From DATCZB01 sp035513215 (GTDB lineage Bacteria; Pseudomonadota; Gammaproteobacteria; Steroidobacterales; Rariloculaceae): a stretch of DNA of 64,000 bases. The first letter of the stretch is position 1. Every line of letters starts with the position of its first letter. Position numbers and translations under genes: made by a program. Positions 1-7,992 of this stretch are shown piece after piece. Below the pieces are notes generated by a model. That model worked only from the letters and a program-made list of their open reading frames with translations. It made no database searches and was not told the DNA's origin. The stretch is taken from assembly GCA_035513215.1 (NCBI GenBank), contig DATKCK010000099.1, positions 16,196 through 80,195 of the forward strand. Reading direction: 5' to 3'.

Positions 1-1
1 C

Positions 2-1957
2 GGCTCGACTGTCGAAGAAGATGACGAATCCGCAGCGGCAGAACCCCTGCACGCCATCTTTAAGCTATTGCAGCAGCGCACCGGGCACGATCTCTCGCAG
101 TACAAACACAGTACGCTGCACCGCCGGATCGCGCGACGCATGTCGATCCACGCCATCGCCACATTGGCGCGTTACACGGACTTCCTGCGGCAAAACCCGC
201 AGGAGATCGACCTGCTTTTCAACGAGTTGCTGATCGGGGTGACCAGCTTCTTTCGCGACGCAGACGTCTGGGAACACCTCGCGCAAGTAGCGCTGCCGGA
301 ACTGCTGGCGCAGCGGACCGCGGAACGGAAGCTTCGCGCTTGGGTAATCGGCTGCTCGACAGGCGAGGAAGCCTATTCCCTGGGCATCGTTCTCACGGAA
401 GCCGCGCAACGGCTGGCACAAGCGCATGACTTCGAGCTGCAGATTTTCGCCTCGGATCTGAGCTCCCACGCCATCGCCACCGCGCGCCGCGGCGAGTACC
501 CTGCCTCGATCACCTCCGACGTTTCGACGGGCAGGCTCGAACGGTTCTTCAGCGCCCATGAAACTCACTACCAGATCAACACGTCCATTCGCGACATGGT
601 GCTGTTTGCGCAGCACGACGTGACGCTGGATCCGCCCTTCACCCGGCTCGACCTGATCACCTGCCGCAATCTGCTGATCTATTTCGACGCGGCACTGCAA
701 CGTAGGCTGATACCTCTATTCCACTATTGCCTGCGTCCCGACGGCGTGCTCTTGCTCGGGAGCTCGGAGACCGTAGGGAGGTTCAATCATCTGTTTGCCC
801 CCATCGAGTCGAAGCTGCGGCTGCATCGACGGTTGGATAGCGCCAATCACGGACCGGAATTTCCGGCGAAGTCGCGCCCTCGGCCGCCCGTGGAAACCAA
901 GGAGCCTCATGTGTCGCCTCCCAGCACTCGCACCCAAGCTGCCGACAACCTGCAGACCGCGGTCGATTCGGTATTGCTCCAGCTCTATTCGCCCGCGGCC
1001 GTAGTCGTCAACAGCGACGGTGACATCGTCTACATCAGTGGGCATACCGGGAAGTACCTCGAGCCGGCCGTCGGCAAGGCCAACTTGAACTTCCACGCCA
1101 TGGCGCGTGAGGGTCTGCGCGCGTCTCTCGGCGCCGCGCTGAAACAGGTCGGCTCGCGGTCCGAGCCTCTGCAGTTGCGCGGCCTCCAAGCGCGGCTGCC
1201 TGGCGGCGTGCAGATCGTCGATGTCACGGTGCAGGCGCTCCACGAACCTGCCGCGCTGCAGGGCATGACGCTCGTCGTGTTCCGGGATGTGGCGCCTGCT
1301 TCGGTCGGCAGCAGCCGGCGCAAGGCACCGGCGGTGCTGGAAGCGTCTCACGAAGCGGAGCTGCAAAGACTGCAAGAGGAAATCCATGCCGCGCGCGAGG
1401 ATTCGCGTGCGGCCAAGGAAGAATTGCAGGCGGCCAACGAGGAGTTGCAGTCCACCAACGAAGAGCTGCAGTCGACTAACGAGGAACTGACAACTTCCAA
1501 GGAAGAAATGCAATCGATGAACGAGGAGCTGCAAACGATCAACAATGAGCTTCAGACCAAGCTCGATGACCTCGCGCTCGCCCAGAGCGACATGGACAAC
1601 CTGCTCAATAGCACCGAGATAGCCATCTTGTTCCTGGACCAGGGCCTGAACGTCAGACGTTTCACTGATCGTGTATCGAAGATCGTGAACGTTCGGGAAA
1701 TCGACATCGGCCGGCCCCTCAGCGATCTCAGCACCAGCCTGCAATATCCGGAGCTGCACGACGATGCGCTCGAGACTTTGCGGACCCTGGCGTTTTCCGA
1801 GAAGCAGGTCGTTACCACCGATGGCCGGTGGTTCGAGGTGCGCATCATGCCTTACCGTAGGCTCGATAATATGATCGACGGCGTCGTGATTACTCTGGTC
1901 GACATCACCGCTACCAAAAAGTTGGAGTCGGCGCTCGTCCGAAATTCACTTCCGTGA
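2..1957 (+). CDS. CheB/CheR-type fusion: CheR methyltransferase, PAS, coiled coil, PAS (5' truncated by window edge)
   Basis: The reading frame is open to the left edge, so the N-terminus (a CheB methylesterase domain in this family) lies outside the window. The visible part starts in the CheR N-terminal helices (RTGHDLSQYK, RRIARRM). The SAM-binding domain follows, with GCSTGEEAYSLG near residue 120 and DLITCRNLLIYFD near 220. A first PAS-like domain lies around 310-420, then a long Glu-rich coiled coil with repeated NEELQSTNEELQ units, then a C-terminal PAS domain. It should methylate glutamates of chemoreceptors. Related fusions often continue into a histidine kinase, but this one stops directly after the PAS domain. 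There is no chemotaxis operon on the visible side. Confidence 0.88.
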   Translation, partial: GSTVEEDDESAAAEPLHAIFKLLQQRTGHDLSQYKHSTLHRRIARRMSIHAIATLARYTDFLRQNPQEIDLLFNELLIGVTSFFRDADVWEHLAQVALPELLAQRTAERKLRAWVIGCSTGEEAYSLGIVLTEAAQRLAQAHDFELQIFASDLSSHAIATARRGEYPASITSDVSTGRLERFFSAHETHYQINTSIRDMVLFAQHDVTLDPPFTRLDLITCRNLLIYFDAALQRRLIPLFHYCLRPDGVLLLGSSETVGRFNHLFAPIESKLRLHRRLDSANHGPEFPAKSRPRPPVETKEPHVSPPSTRTQAADNLQTAVDSVLLQLYSPAAVVVNSDGDIVYISGHTGKYLEPAVGKANLNFHAMAREGLRASLGAALKQVGSRSEPLQLRGLQARLPGGVQIVDVTVQALHEPAALQGMTLVVFRDVAPASVGSSRRKAPAVLEASHEAELQRLQEEIHAAREDSRAAKEELQAANEELQSTNEELQSTNEELTTSKEEMQSMNEELQTINNELQTKLDDLALAQSDMDNLLNSTEIAILFLDQGLNVRRFTDRVSKIVNVREIDIGRPLSDLSTSLQYPELHDDALETLRTLAFSEKQVVTTDGRWFEVRIMPYRRLDNMIDGVVITLVDITATKKLESALVRNSLP

Positions 1958-2170
1958 GCTAGCGACCGGCGGCACGGACTCGGGCCCGAAGTCATGGGTG
2001 CCGAAACTCGTCGGATTCCTGGGATGGGCAATAAGCTCTTCGCAGTGAGTTCTTTGCCGCAGCCACGTCCGGGCGCAGACGGGCGCGGTGCGTTCGCTGG
2101 CGCACCGACTTCGTGCTCGGCGAGATCCAGTATGGGTGGCATTTCCTATTTCCGACCAGGAGTTCGTACC

Positions 2171-2620
2171 ATGAAATCTCAAGTGATAACGATCAGTATC
2201 TGCGCCGCCCTGCTGGCTGGTTGCCAGGGGACCTCGACCGAATCAGCTGTAGCGCAAGCTCAGGAAGACGCAGCCGAGAACACCAGAGAAGCCCGCGTCG
2301 ACGCGGCCGCGGAAATCGCCGGTGCCGATGAGCGCGTCGCCGACGCTGAGCGAGCCTACGCGAGGACCGACGCAGTGGCGTCAAACGCACTGACCAGAGC
2401 CGAATCCGAAGCCATGATCGAGACTGCGAACGCCAACTTTGACGTCGCCAGGACAACGGCCGTTGGAGACTATGACGTCGAGAAGGAAAAGTGTGATGCG
2501 CTCACGGGTGTCGTTAAAGACGCTTGCATCAGCACGGCTGATGCGACGTTCGCTGCCAGCGAGTTGGCCGCAATCTCCACTCGCGACGCTGCCCTCGTGG
2601 CCGCGGAATTTCACGAGTGA
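2171..2620 (+). CDS. Small Ala/Glu-rich lipoprotein of unknown function
   Basis: The ATG at 2171 is chosen because AGGAG lies about 10 nt upstream and translation from it gives a clean lipoprotein signal (MKSQVITISICAALLAGC, lipobox LAGC). The 149-aa product has a mature part rich in Ala, Glu and Asp, predicted helical, with repeated AxAE-type stretches and two cysteines near the C-terminus. It resembles small periplasmic stress-associated lipoproteins, but I cannot name a family. It lies upstream of other short envelope proteins. An in-frame upstream start at 1994 would bury the signal peptide and is rejected. Confidence 0.7.
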   Translation: MKSQVITISICAALLAGCQGTSTESAVAQAQEDAAENTREARVDAAAEIAGADERVADAERAYARTDAVASNALTRAESEAMIETANANFDVARTTAVGDYDVEKEKCDALTGVVKDACISTADATFAASELAAISTRDAALVAAEFHE

Positions 2621-2779
2621 TGTATTTCGACCGCAGTCGCACTGACCGACGTCAAGCGATGACCTTCTGATCGACTCAATCGGGCCCGAGGGATGTCGGG
2701 CGAGTGTTCGCTAACGCACTGAAGCGGAGTCCGTGCAGTGGTACAAAGGAATGTACGCAGTAGGTAAAGGAAGTGAACC

Positions 2780-2854
2780 GTGAACCGAATAATCTGGATC
2801 GTGGGTGTAGTCGTCATCGTCCTGTTGATCCTGGGGTTCCTGGGCCTGCGCTGA
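2780..2854 (+). CDS. 24-aa hydrophobic small membrane protein
   Basis: This GTG-initiated ORF of 24 codons has AAGGAAG centred about 9 nt upstream. The peptide starts MNRIIWIVG, continues with a Val/Ile/Leu-rich helix and ends GFLGLR. It is a single hydrophobic helix with a basic residue at each end, as in short single-pass inner-membrane peptides that recur in proteobacterial genomes. It lies between a lipoprotein gene and another tiny secreted protein gene. It is too short for ordinary gene callers. The function is unknown. Confidence 0.6.
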   Translation: MNRIIWIVGVVVIVLLILGFLGLR

Positions 2855-2953
2855 TTCACGCGAGCGCCTCACGCTTGTTGGGCGCTCGCGATCGCGCAGA
2901 CGGAATTCGTGATTGCTTACGGAATCTGCTTGGAAGAACACGAGGATCGCACG

Positions 2954-3100
2954 ATGAAAGACAACACCAGATGGCTATTGCTGACGCTGATGCTGAGTGC
3001 GTCGGCGCTGCAATCGAGCTGCGGATACGTGGCCGCTGGCGTGGCCGGCGCAGCGATACAACACGAGGTCTCGGAGCGAGAAGACGAGGAAGAAGAATAA
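2954..3100 (+). CDS. 48-aa exported small protein with acidic C-terminus
   Basis: The ATG at 2954 follows GAGG and begins MKDNTRWLLLTLMLSASA, a signal-like segment followed by LQSSC, a weak lipobox. The short mature part is GYVAAGVAGAAIQHE followed by a strongly acidic tail ending DEEEE. It may be a tiny lipoprotein or membrane-associated peptide. The in-frame GTG at 2909 is less likely because it would put a polar extension before the signal. It follows the 24-aa membrane peptide gene by about 100 nt. No function can be assigned. Confidence 0.5.
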   Translation: MKDNTRWLLLTLMLSASALQSSCGYVAAGVAGAAIQHEVSEREDEEEE

Positions 3101-3254
3101 GCGGATAATCAGTAAGCGCAGCCCAGCGCATGGCCGGCTTGCGGGTCGTCGGCTCTGCGAGCGCACGTTGATTCTGTCGTTTGTCCGCGCAGCTTCGCGC
3201 CTGATGCTCGACGCGGCGTGGAGGGGCTACTTGCATCGCCAAATACATGCTACC

Positions 3255-4046
3255 ATGGCCCCAGTCAGCTTCACTTTGAGTTCTACGCGTCTGATGGAAG
3301 GACCACGCTCCCCGAAACAAAATGACCTCCTGGCTGCTTTGCCGGCGCCGGACTACGAGCGGCTGGCACGTAATCTGGAGGTCGTGCAGATGCCGCTCGG
3401 CGACGTTCTGTATGAGTCAGGCGGCCAGCTGAAACACGTTTACTTTCCGACGACTGCGATCGTCTCGCTGCTCTACGTAATGGAAAACGGCGCATCGGCC
3501 GAGATCGCCGTGGTCGGCAACGAAGGATTACTGGGAATCGCCTTGTTCATGGGCGGAGAAACGACGCCGAGTCGTGCCATCGTGCAGAGCGCCGGGTATG
3601 GTTTTCGACTAAAAGCACAGTTCGTGAAGGACGAGTTCAATCTTGCCGGGCCCTTCATGCGCCTGCTGCTCAGATACACGCAGGCATTGATCACGCAGAT
3701 GGCGCAGACGGCCGTATGCAACCGGCACCATTCCGTGGATCAGCAGCTAGCCCGCTGGCTGTTGCTGAGTCTCGACCGCTTGCCCACGAATCAGTTGACC
3801 ATGACGCAGGAACTCATCGCGAACATGCTCGGCGTGCGCCGCGAAGGGGTCACGGAGGCCGCCGGCAAGTTGCAGGCTGCCGGCATCATTCAATACAAGC
3901 GTGGGCACATCACGGTCATCGACAGGCCGCGGCTGGAGCAATCTGCCTGCGAGTGCTACGAGGTCGTGAAGAGAGAATTCGATCGACTGCTGATAGATAT
4001 TCCGGGCGGCGATCCATTTCGAGTCCTCGCCAGCGCCCAGGCATAG
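3255..4046 (+). CDS. Crp/Fnr-family transcriptional regulator
   Basis: The 263-aa product has an N-terminal cyclic-nucleotide-binding-like beta barrel (about 30-150, with HVYFPTTAIVSLLYV and NEGLLGIALFMGG) and a C-terminal winged helix (LTMTQELIANMLGVRREGV at about 190-210). No Fnr-type cysteine cluster for iron-sulfur binding is visible. It belongs to the subgroup with MGGETTPSRAIVQSAG and QALITQMAQTAVCNRHHS, commonly found among stress genes. The start is uncertain: ATG 3255 is used, but ATG 3294 (MEGPRSPKQN) matches the usual N-terminus of this subgroup as well. Neither has a strong ribosome binding site. Confidence 0.88.
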   Translation: MAPVSFTLSSTRLMEGPRSPKQNDLLAALPAPDYERLARNLEVVQMPLGDVLYESGGQLKHVYFPTTAIVSLLYVMENGASAEIAVVGNEGLLGIALFMGGETTPSRAIVQSAGYGFRLKAQFVKDEFNLAGPFMRLLLRYTQALITQMAQTAVCNRHHSVDQQLARWLLLSLDRLPTNQLTMTQELIANMLGVRREGVTEAAGKLQAAGIIQYKRGHITVIDRPRLEQSACECYEVVKREFDRLLIDIPGGDPFRVLASAQA

Positions 4047-4282
4047 GCACGCTGCCGGAAAGGCAGCTTTACTCGCTCGCTTTCCAATGTACGCCTGCGG
4101 ATTGTCGGCTTCGCGTCGATACCAGTGCGCAGAATGTGCGGCAGCGTACAGATCGCCCGCAACCGTTAGGCTATCGTCAATTCTGAATTTGGATTCGGAA
4201 CAAGAATGTGAGCAAGCGTAAAGGCGTGACTGTCAGTGAAGCACGCCGTGCGCCATATCGCACGACTCAGAGGGGATATCCT

Positions 4283-4879
4283 ATGCGCCTGATCGTATCC
4301 GCCACGCTCATCGGCACCTTGAGCTTGCCGGCTTTCGCTCAGCCGGACGATCCGGTATCAACGCCCCAGGGTCACGAAATCGAAGTCTATCTCGCCGAAA
4401 ATGCGTTGCAGGCCATGTACACAACAGAGCTCGATGTCGGCGAGCTTGGCATGAACGAAATCCGTGCCGGTTTCCTGTTCAGTGAAGCTCGCGACTTCAT
4501 TTTGGCTGGCGACATGCTGGTCGATGTCGGTCAGCGGCCGGAACGCCCACGCTGGATGCTCGACGTTGGTCCGCGCGTCTACGGCGCGCTGCTGAATGTC
4601 GAGAACCAGGACATATTCGCGATTGCGGTCGGCGGCCGACTGAGCTATCTGTTTCGTCAGAATGGAGCGACGACGATGTCCGTGAGCGCCTTCTATGCGC
4701 CGGACATCATCACCTTCGGCAACGCCGACAATGTCGTCGATGTCAGCGTCCGATTCGAGACACAGCTGACGCCGGCGACGCGGATCTTCCTTGGTTATCG
4801 ATCCTTCGAATTCGATCTTCTGGACGCAAAGCGCAAGATCGACGATGACATTCACATCGGTTTCCGGCGTCGATTCTGA
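4283..4879 (+). CDS. YfaZ-type outer-membrane beta-barrel protein
   Basis: The ATG at 4283 has GAGGGGA upstream and starts a signal peptide (MRLIVSATLIGTLSLPAFA). The mature part has alternating amphipathic beta strands, for example MLDVGPRVYGALL and FETQLTPATRIFLGYRSFE, and ends in RRRF with the terminal aromatic residue of outer-membrane barrels. The length (198 aa) and the N-terminal EIEVYLAENALQAMY stretch fit the YfaZ family. It is probably a small outer-membrane channel or scaffold of unknown substrate. It stands 58 nt before the transglutaminase pair, so it may share its transcript. Confidence 0.7.
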   Translation: MRLIVSATLIGTLSLPAFAQPDDPVSTPQGHEIEVYLAENALQAMYTTELDVGELGMNEIRAGFLFSEARDFILAGDMLVDVGQRPERPRWMLDVGPRVYGALLNVENQDIFAIAVGGRLSYLFRQNGATTMSVSAFYAPDIITFGNADNVVDVSVRFETQLTPATRIFLGYRSFEFDLLDAKRKIDDDIHIGFRRRF

Positions 4880-4937
4880 GTTCAAATTCGATAGTCCTCG
4901 CCGCTTGGCGGCCGCCGCTAGTGCGCCAGGAATCCTC

Positions 4938-5756
4938 ATGAAGCTACGAATCGGCTACGAGCTGATCTACGACTTTCCGCAACCCACGCCAGCTATTCTC
5001 ATCGTGAACGTGCACAGCTCGCGCGCAACCGACCTCATCGTGCGCGACGAGCTGGTAGCCGAGCCTCATACGCCGATTTCCGATTATCACGACTCTTTCG
5101 GTAATCACTGCCACCGTATCGTGGCTCCCGCTGGGCGGCTGCGGTTGGCGGCCGATGCCGTGATCAGCGACAGCGGCCGCCCGGATGAAGTCGGTTGGGC
5201 CGCGGGTCAGGCCACAGTGCAGGATCTGCCAGAAGACAAGCTGCTATTTCTGCTGGGCAGCCGCTACTGCGAAACGGACCTGCTGTCGGAAACGGCCTGG
5301 CAACTCTTCAGCGGCATGGCGCCCGGTCATTCGCGCGTGCAGGCGATCTGCGATTTCGTGCATCGGCACATCAGCTTCGACTATCAGAGAGCGCGCGCGA
5401 CGCGCAGCGCCAACGAAGCCTTCCACGAGCGCGTCGGCGTCTGTCGCGACTATGCGCACCTCGCGATCGCGTTCTGCCGCTGCATGAACATTCCGGCTCG
5501 GTACTGCACCGGATATCTCAGCGATATCGGAACGCCGCTACCATATCCGCCGGGCGACTTCGCTGCATGGTTCGAGGCGTGGATCGGCGGCCGCTGGTAC
5601 CTGTTCGATCCGCGCAATAACGTGCCGCGTATCGGACGGGTGTTGATGGCGCGCGGCCGCGATGCATCCGATGTCGCGATCGCGACGACTTTCGGCCCGA
5701 ACACTCTGCAGAGCTTCCGTGTCTGGGCCGACGAGATTCGCGAGGCGCCCCACTGA
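4938..5756 (+). CDS. Transglutaminase-like cysteine protease family protein (first of pair)
   Basis: The 272-aa cytosolic protein starts at an ATG with AGGAA upstream. An N-terminal beta domain (about 1-120) precedes the transglutaminase core. The catalytic Cys lies in GVCRDYAHLAIAFCR (about 171) and the acidic residue in RWYLFDPRNN. The position where most transglutaminase folds carry the catalytic His reads DFAAWFEAWIGG, with Ala in place of His. This subgroup often shows Ser or Ala there, so catalysis may use another residue or be lost. It overlaps the next gene by 1 nt (TGATG), so the two are translationally coupled. Confidence 0.85.
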   Translation: MKLRIGYELIYDFPQPTPAILIVNVHSSRATDLIVRDELVAEPHTPISDYHDSFGNHCHRIVAPAGRLRLAADAVISDSGRPDEVGWAAGQATVQDLPEDKLLFLLGSRYCETDLLSETAWQLFSGMAPGHSRVQAICDFVHRHISFDYQRARATRSANEAFHERVGVCRDYAHLAIAFCRCMNIPARYCTGYLSDIGTPLPYPPGDFAAWFEAWIGGRWYLFDPRNNVPRIGRVLMARGRDASDVAIATTFGPNTLQSFRVWADEIREAPH

Positions 5757-6634
5757 TGTCCTTGCTGACGGTGAGTCACCGTACGATCTATCGCTATCGA
5801 GAACCCGTCGTCCTGGGCGAGCACCGCATGATGTTTCGACCACGCGAAAGCCACGACCTGCGGCTGATTCGCAGCAAGCTCGTCATTCTACCGCAGCCGG
5901 CACGGCTGCGGTGGTTGCACGACCCGTTCGATAACTCGGTTGCAATCGCTAGCTTCGAGGGTGCCACAATCGAGCTCAGCTTCGAAAGCACGGTGACGCT
6001 CGAACACTTCGACAGCACGCGGCCGGACTATCCGCTCGAAGATTACGCACGAACGTATCCGTTTCGGTATTCCGACGAGGACTTTCCGAATCTCGCGCGC
6101 GCTCTGACCTCATGCTACGACACCGCGCGCGTATCGGAATGGGCGCTGCGCTTTCTCGCTCCCGCGGACACGACCGGGACAATGAGCATTCTCACAGCCA
6201 TGACACGGGGAATTCGGGAAGAACTCAATTACACTCGTCGACTGGAGAGGGGGGTGCAAAGCCCGGCGGAAACCCTGCATCTACTCCGGGGCAGCTGCCG
6301 GGATTTCGCGGTTCTGATGATGGAAGGGGCCCGCTCCCTCGGTATCGCCGCGCGTTTCGTCAGCGGCTATATCTTCACGCCGGACGCCGCCGGATTGGCC
6401 GACGGCGGCTCGATGCACGCATGGATGCAGGCCTATCTGCCGGGTGCCGGCTGGATCGACTTTGACCCCACCAATCGCATCATCGGCAACCGCAACCTCA
6501 TTCGCGTCGCGGTCGCGTGGTCTCCGGAGCACGTCCTGCCGTTGTGGGGCACCTATTCCGGCTCGCCCGACAGCTTCATTGCGATGGACGTCGCGGTACG
6601 CGTGACCGAGGTGTCGGGACCGCTGGACGCGTGA
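5756..6634 (+). CDS. Transglutaminase-like cysteine protease family protein (second of pair)
   Basis: The 292-aa protein has the N-terminal transglutaminase beta domain (SHRTIYRYREPVVLGEHRMM) and a full catalytic core: Cys in GSCRDFAVLMMEGARSLG, His in GGSMHAWMQAYLPG and Asp in GWIDFDPTN. Unlike its upstream neighbour it keeps the canonical His. Such pairs usually travel with peptide-bond-acting partners, and here an N-formylglutamate amidohydrolase follows with a 4-nt overlap. The likely role is a peptidase or amide hydrolase in the cytoplasm. The substrate is unknown. Confidence 0.9.
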   Translation: MSLLTVSHRTIYRYREPVVLGEHRMMFRPRESHDLRLIRSKLVILPQPARLRWLHDPFDNSVAIASFEGATIELSFESTVTLEHFDSTRPDYPLEDYARTYPFRYSDEDFPNLARALTSCYDTARVSEWALRFLAPADTTGTMSILTAMTRGIREELNYTRRLERGVQSPAETLHLLRGSCRDFAVLMMEGARSLGIAARFVSGYIFTPDAAGLADGGSMHAWMQAYLPGAGWIDFDPTNRIIGNRNLIRVAVAWSPEHVLPLWGTYSGSPDSFIAMDVAVRVTEVSGPLDA

Positions 6635-7377
6635 CGCCTGCGCGCATCCTTCGCCCGCAGGGCCGGAGCCGATTCGTTTTGTTGTGCGACCATGCCAGCA
6701 ACCATATTCCGGCCGAGCTCGGCAATCTTGGCCTGCCCGAATCGGAGCTCATCCGCCACATCGCGTGGGACATTGGTGCCGCCGGCGTCACCGAGGCTTT
6801 ATCGGAACGGCTGGACGCGCCGGCGATCCTCTGCGGCACCTCACGCCTTGTGATCGACTGCAACCGGCAACTCGATAATCCGGCACTCATTCCGATCGTC
6901 AGCGACGGAACGCCCGTGCCCGGCAACGCCGGGCTCAGCGACGCGTCGAGAAGGTTGCGGATCGAACGCTGGTTTCAGCCTTATCATGACGCGATAGAAG
7001 CCGTGCTGCTTGAGCGGATCGCGAGCGGAGTGGAATCGATCGTCATTGCGATTCACTCGATGGCGCCAGCCCTCGACGGCCGAAAGAGACCATGGCAAAT
7101 TGCAGTTTCGAGTCATGAAGACCGCAGGCTCAGCGACCCGCTGCTCACCGCACTGCGGGCCCCGGGCGATCTGGTTGTAGGCGACAATGAGCCGTATTGC
7201 ATCGAGCCGGCTATCGACTTCAGCATTCCGTTCCACGCGATACGCCGCGGTCTGCCGCACTTGCAAGTGGAATTCCGTCAGGACGAAATCGCGGATACCG
7301 CCGCCGCGCGGCGCTGGGCATCGCGTTTCGCCGAGGCGTTGATCAGCGCGGTTCGACGGCTGCGATTCGGATCATGA
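6631..7377 (+). CDS. N-formylglutamate amidohydrolase family protein
   Basis: The GTG at 6631 overlaps the preceding stop (GTGA), which decides the start. The 248-aa protein carries FVLLCDHASNHIP and HIAWDIGA, the metal-site signatures of this family, together with SRLVIDCNRQ, IAIHSMAP and LQVEFRQDEI near the C-terminus. The family hydrolyses N-formyl-glutamate or related amides, classically in histidine degradation. No hut genes are nearby, so the physiological substrate here is probably linked to the transglutaminase pair. It is the last gene of that operon. Confidence 0.88.
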   Translation: MTPARILRPQGRSRFVLLCDHASNHIPAELGNLGLPESELIRHIAWDIGAAGVTEALSERLDAPAILCGTSRLVIDCNRQLDNPALIPIVSDGTPVPGNAGLSDASRRLRIERWFQPYHDAIEAVLLERIASGVESIVIAIHSMAPALDGRKRPWQIAVSSHEDRRLSDPLLTALRAPGDLVVGDNEPYCIEPAIDFSIPFHAIRRGLPHLQVEFRQDEIADTAAARRWASRFAEALISAVRRLRFGS

Positions 7378-7520
7378 CTGCGCCAGAGCCGCCCAAATGC
7401 ACTTACGCTTCACTTACTAGCGAGATTGGCGCCCGCGCGCTGATCATTGCGCCGAGGGTGTGTCAGCGTACAGACACGAATGATCCGCTAGCGCATTCTC
7501 ACCCTGACTGAAGGAAACCA

Positions 7521-7583
7521 ATGCGAAGGCGCGGTGACGTCAAGTCGGTACGCAACCAGTTACTCGTGCGCGCAGCACGTTAA
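7521..7583 (+). CDS. Possible 20-aa basic leader peptide
   Basis: This short ATG ORF of 20 codons has AAGGAAA 5-8 nt upstream and encodes a basic peptide (MRRRGDVKSVRN at its N-terminus). Its stop codon TAA forms part of TAAGGAG, the ribosome binding site of the following DUF883 gene, so its translation could tune that gene. It could equally be chance. Confidence 0.25.
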   Translation: MRRRGDVKSVRNQLLVRAAR

Positions 7584-7592
7584 GGAGCACTT

Positions 7593-7889
7593 ATGTCCCA
7601 GATATCCACTCCCACTGCACCCGGCAACGGCTCTACAACCGACCGCCTCGCTTCCATGGCGCACGAGTCAATCGACCGCGTAACGCCGAAAGCGAATCGC
7701 GCCGAAACCGAAGTGCGCGATACGGTGGCGAGAACCGCCGAGGGCGTCAAGCATCTGGAGGAGCAAGCGCTGGACACGGCCAAGGATGGCCTGCACAAAG
7801 CGCAAGCATACATCGATAGGAACCCGCTTATGGCCGCCGGGATCGCATTCGGGGCTGGAGTTCTGCTGAGCATGCTGATCCGCCGTTAG
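7593..7889 (+). CDS. DUF883/ElaB/YqjD-like membrane-anchored protein
   Basis: The 98-aa protein has a strong ribosome binding site (AAGGAG, 7 nt). It has an amphipathic helical body (about 20-72) with Ala, Glu and Lys repeats, then a C-terminal transmembrane helix (NPLMAAGIAFGAGVLLSMLI) ending RR. This layout and the RNPLMAAGIAFGAG signature match the DUF883 family, whose E. coli members ElaB and YqjD anchor to the inner membrane and associate with ribosomes in stationary phase. It is probably a stress-induced membrane protein. A possible 20-aa leader ends in its ribosome binding site. Confidence 0.82.
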   Translation: MSQISTPTAPGNGSTTDRLASMAHESIDRVTPKANRAETEVRDTVARTAEGVKHLEEQALDTAKDGLHKAQAYIDRNPLMAAGIAFGAGVLLSMLIRR

Positions 7890-7992
7890 CCCGGCGCGTA
7901 ATTGAACAAACACTTCTTGAACTCAATCCAATCCGTTCGGCCAACGCCTTCGGCGTGACCACAAAAAAGGAGTCCAGGCCTCAAAGGCTTCC

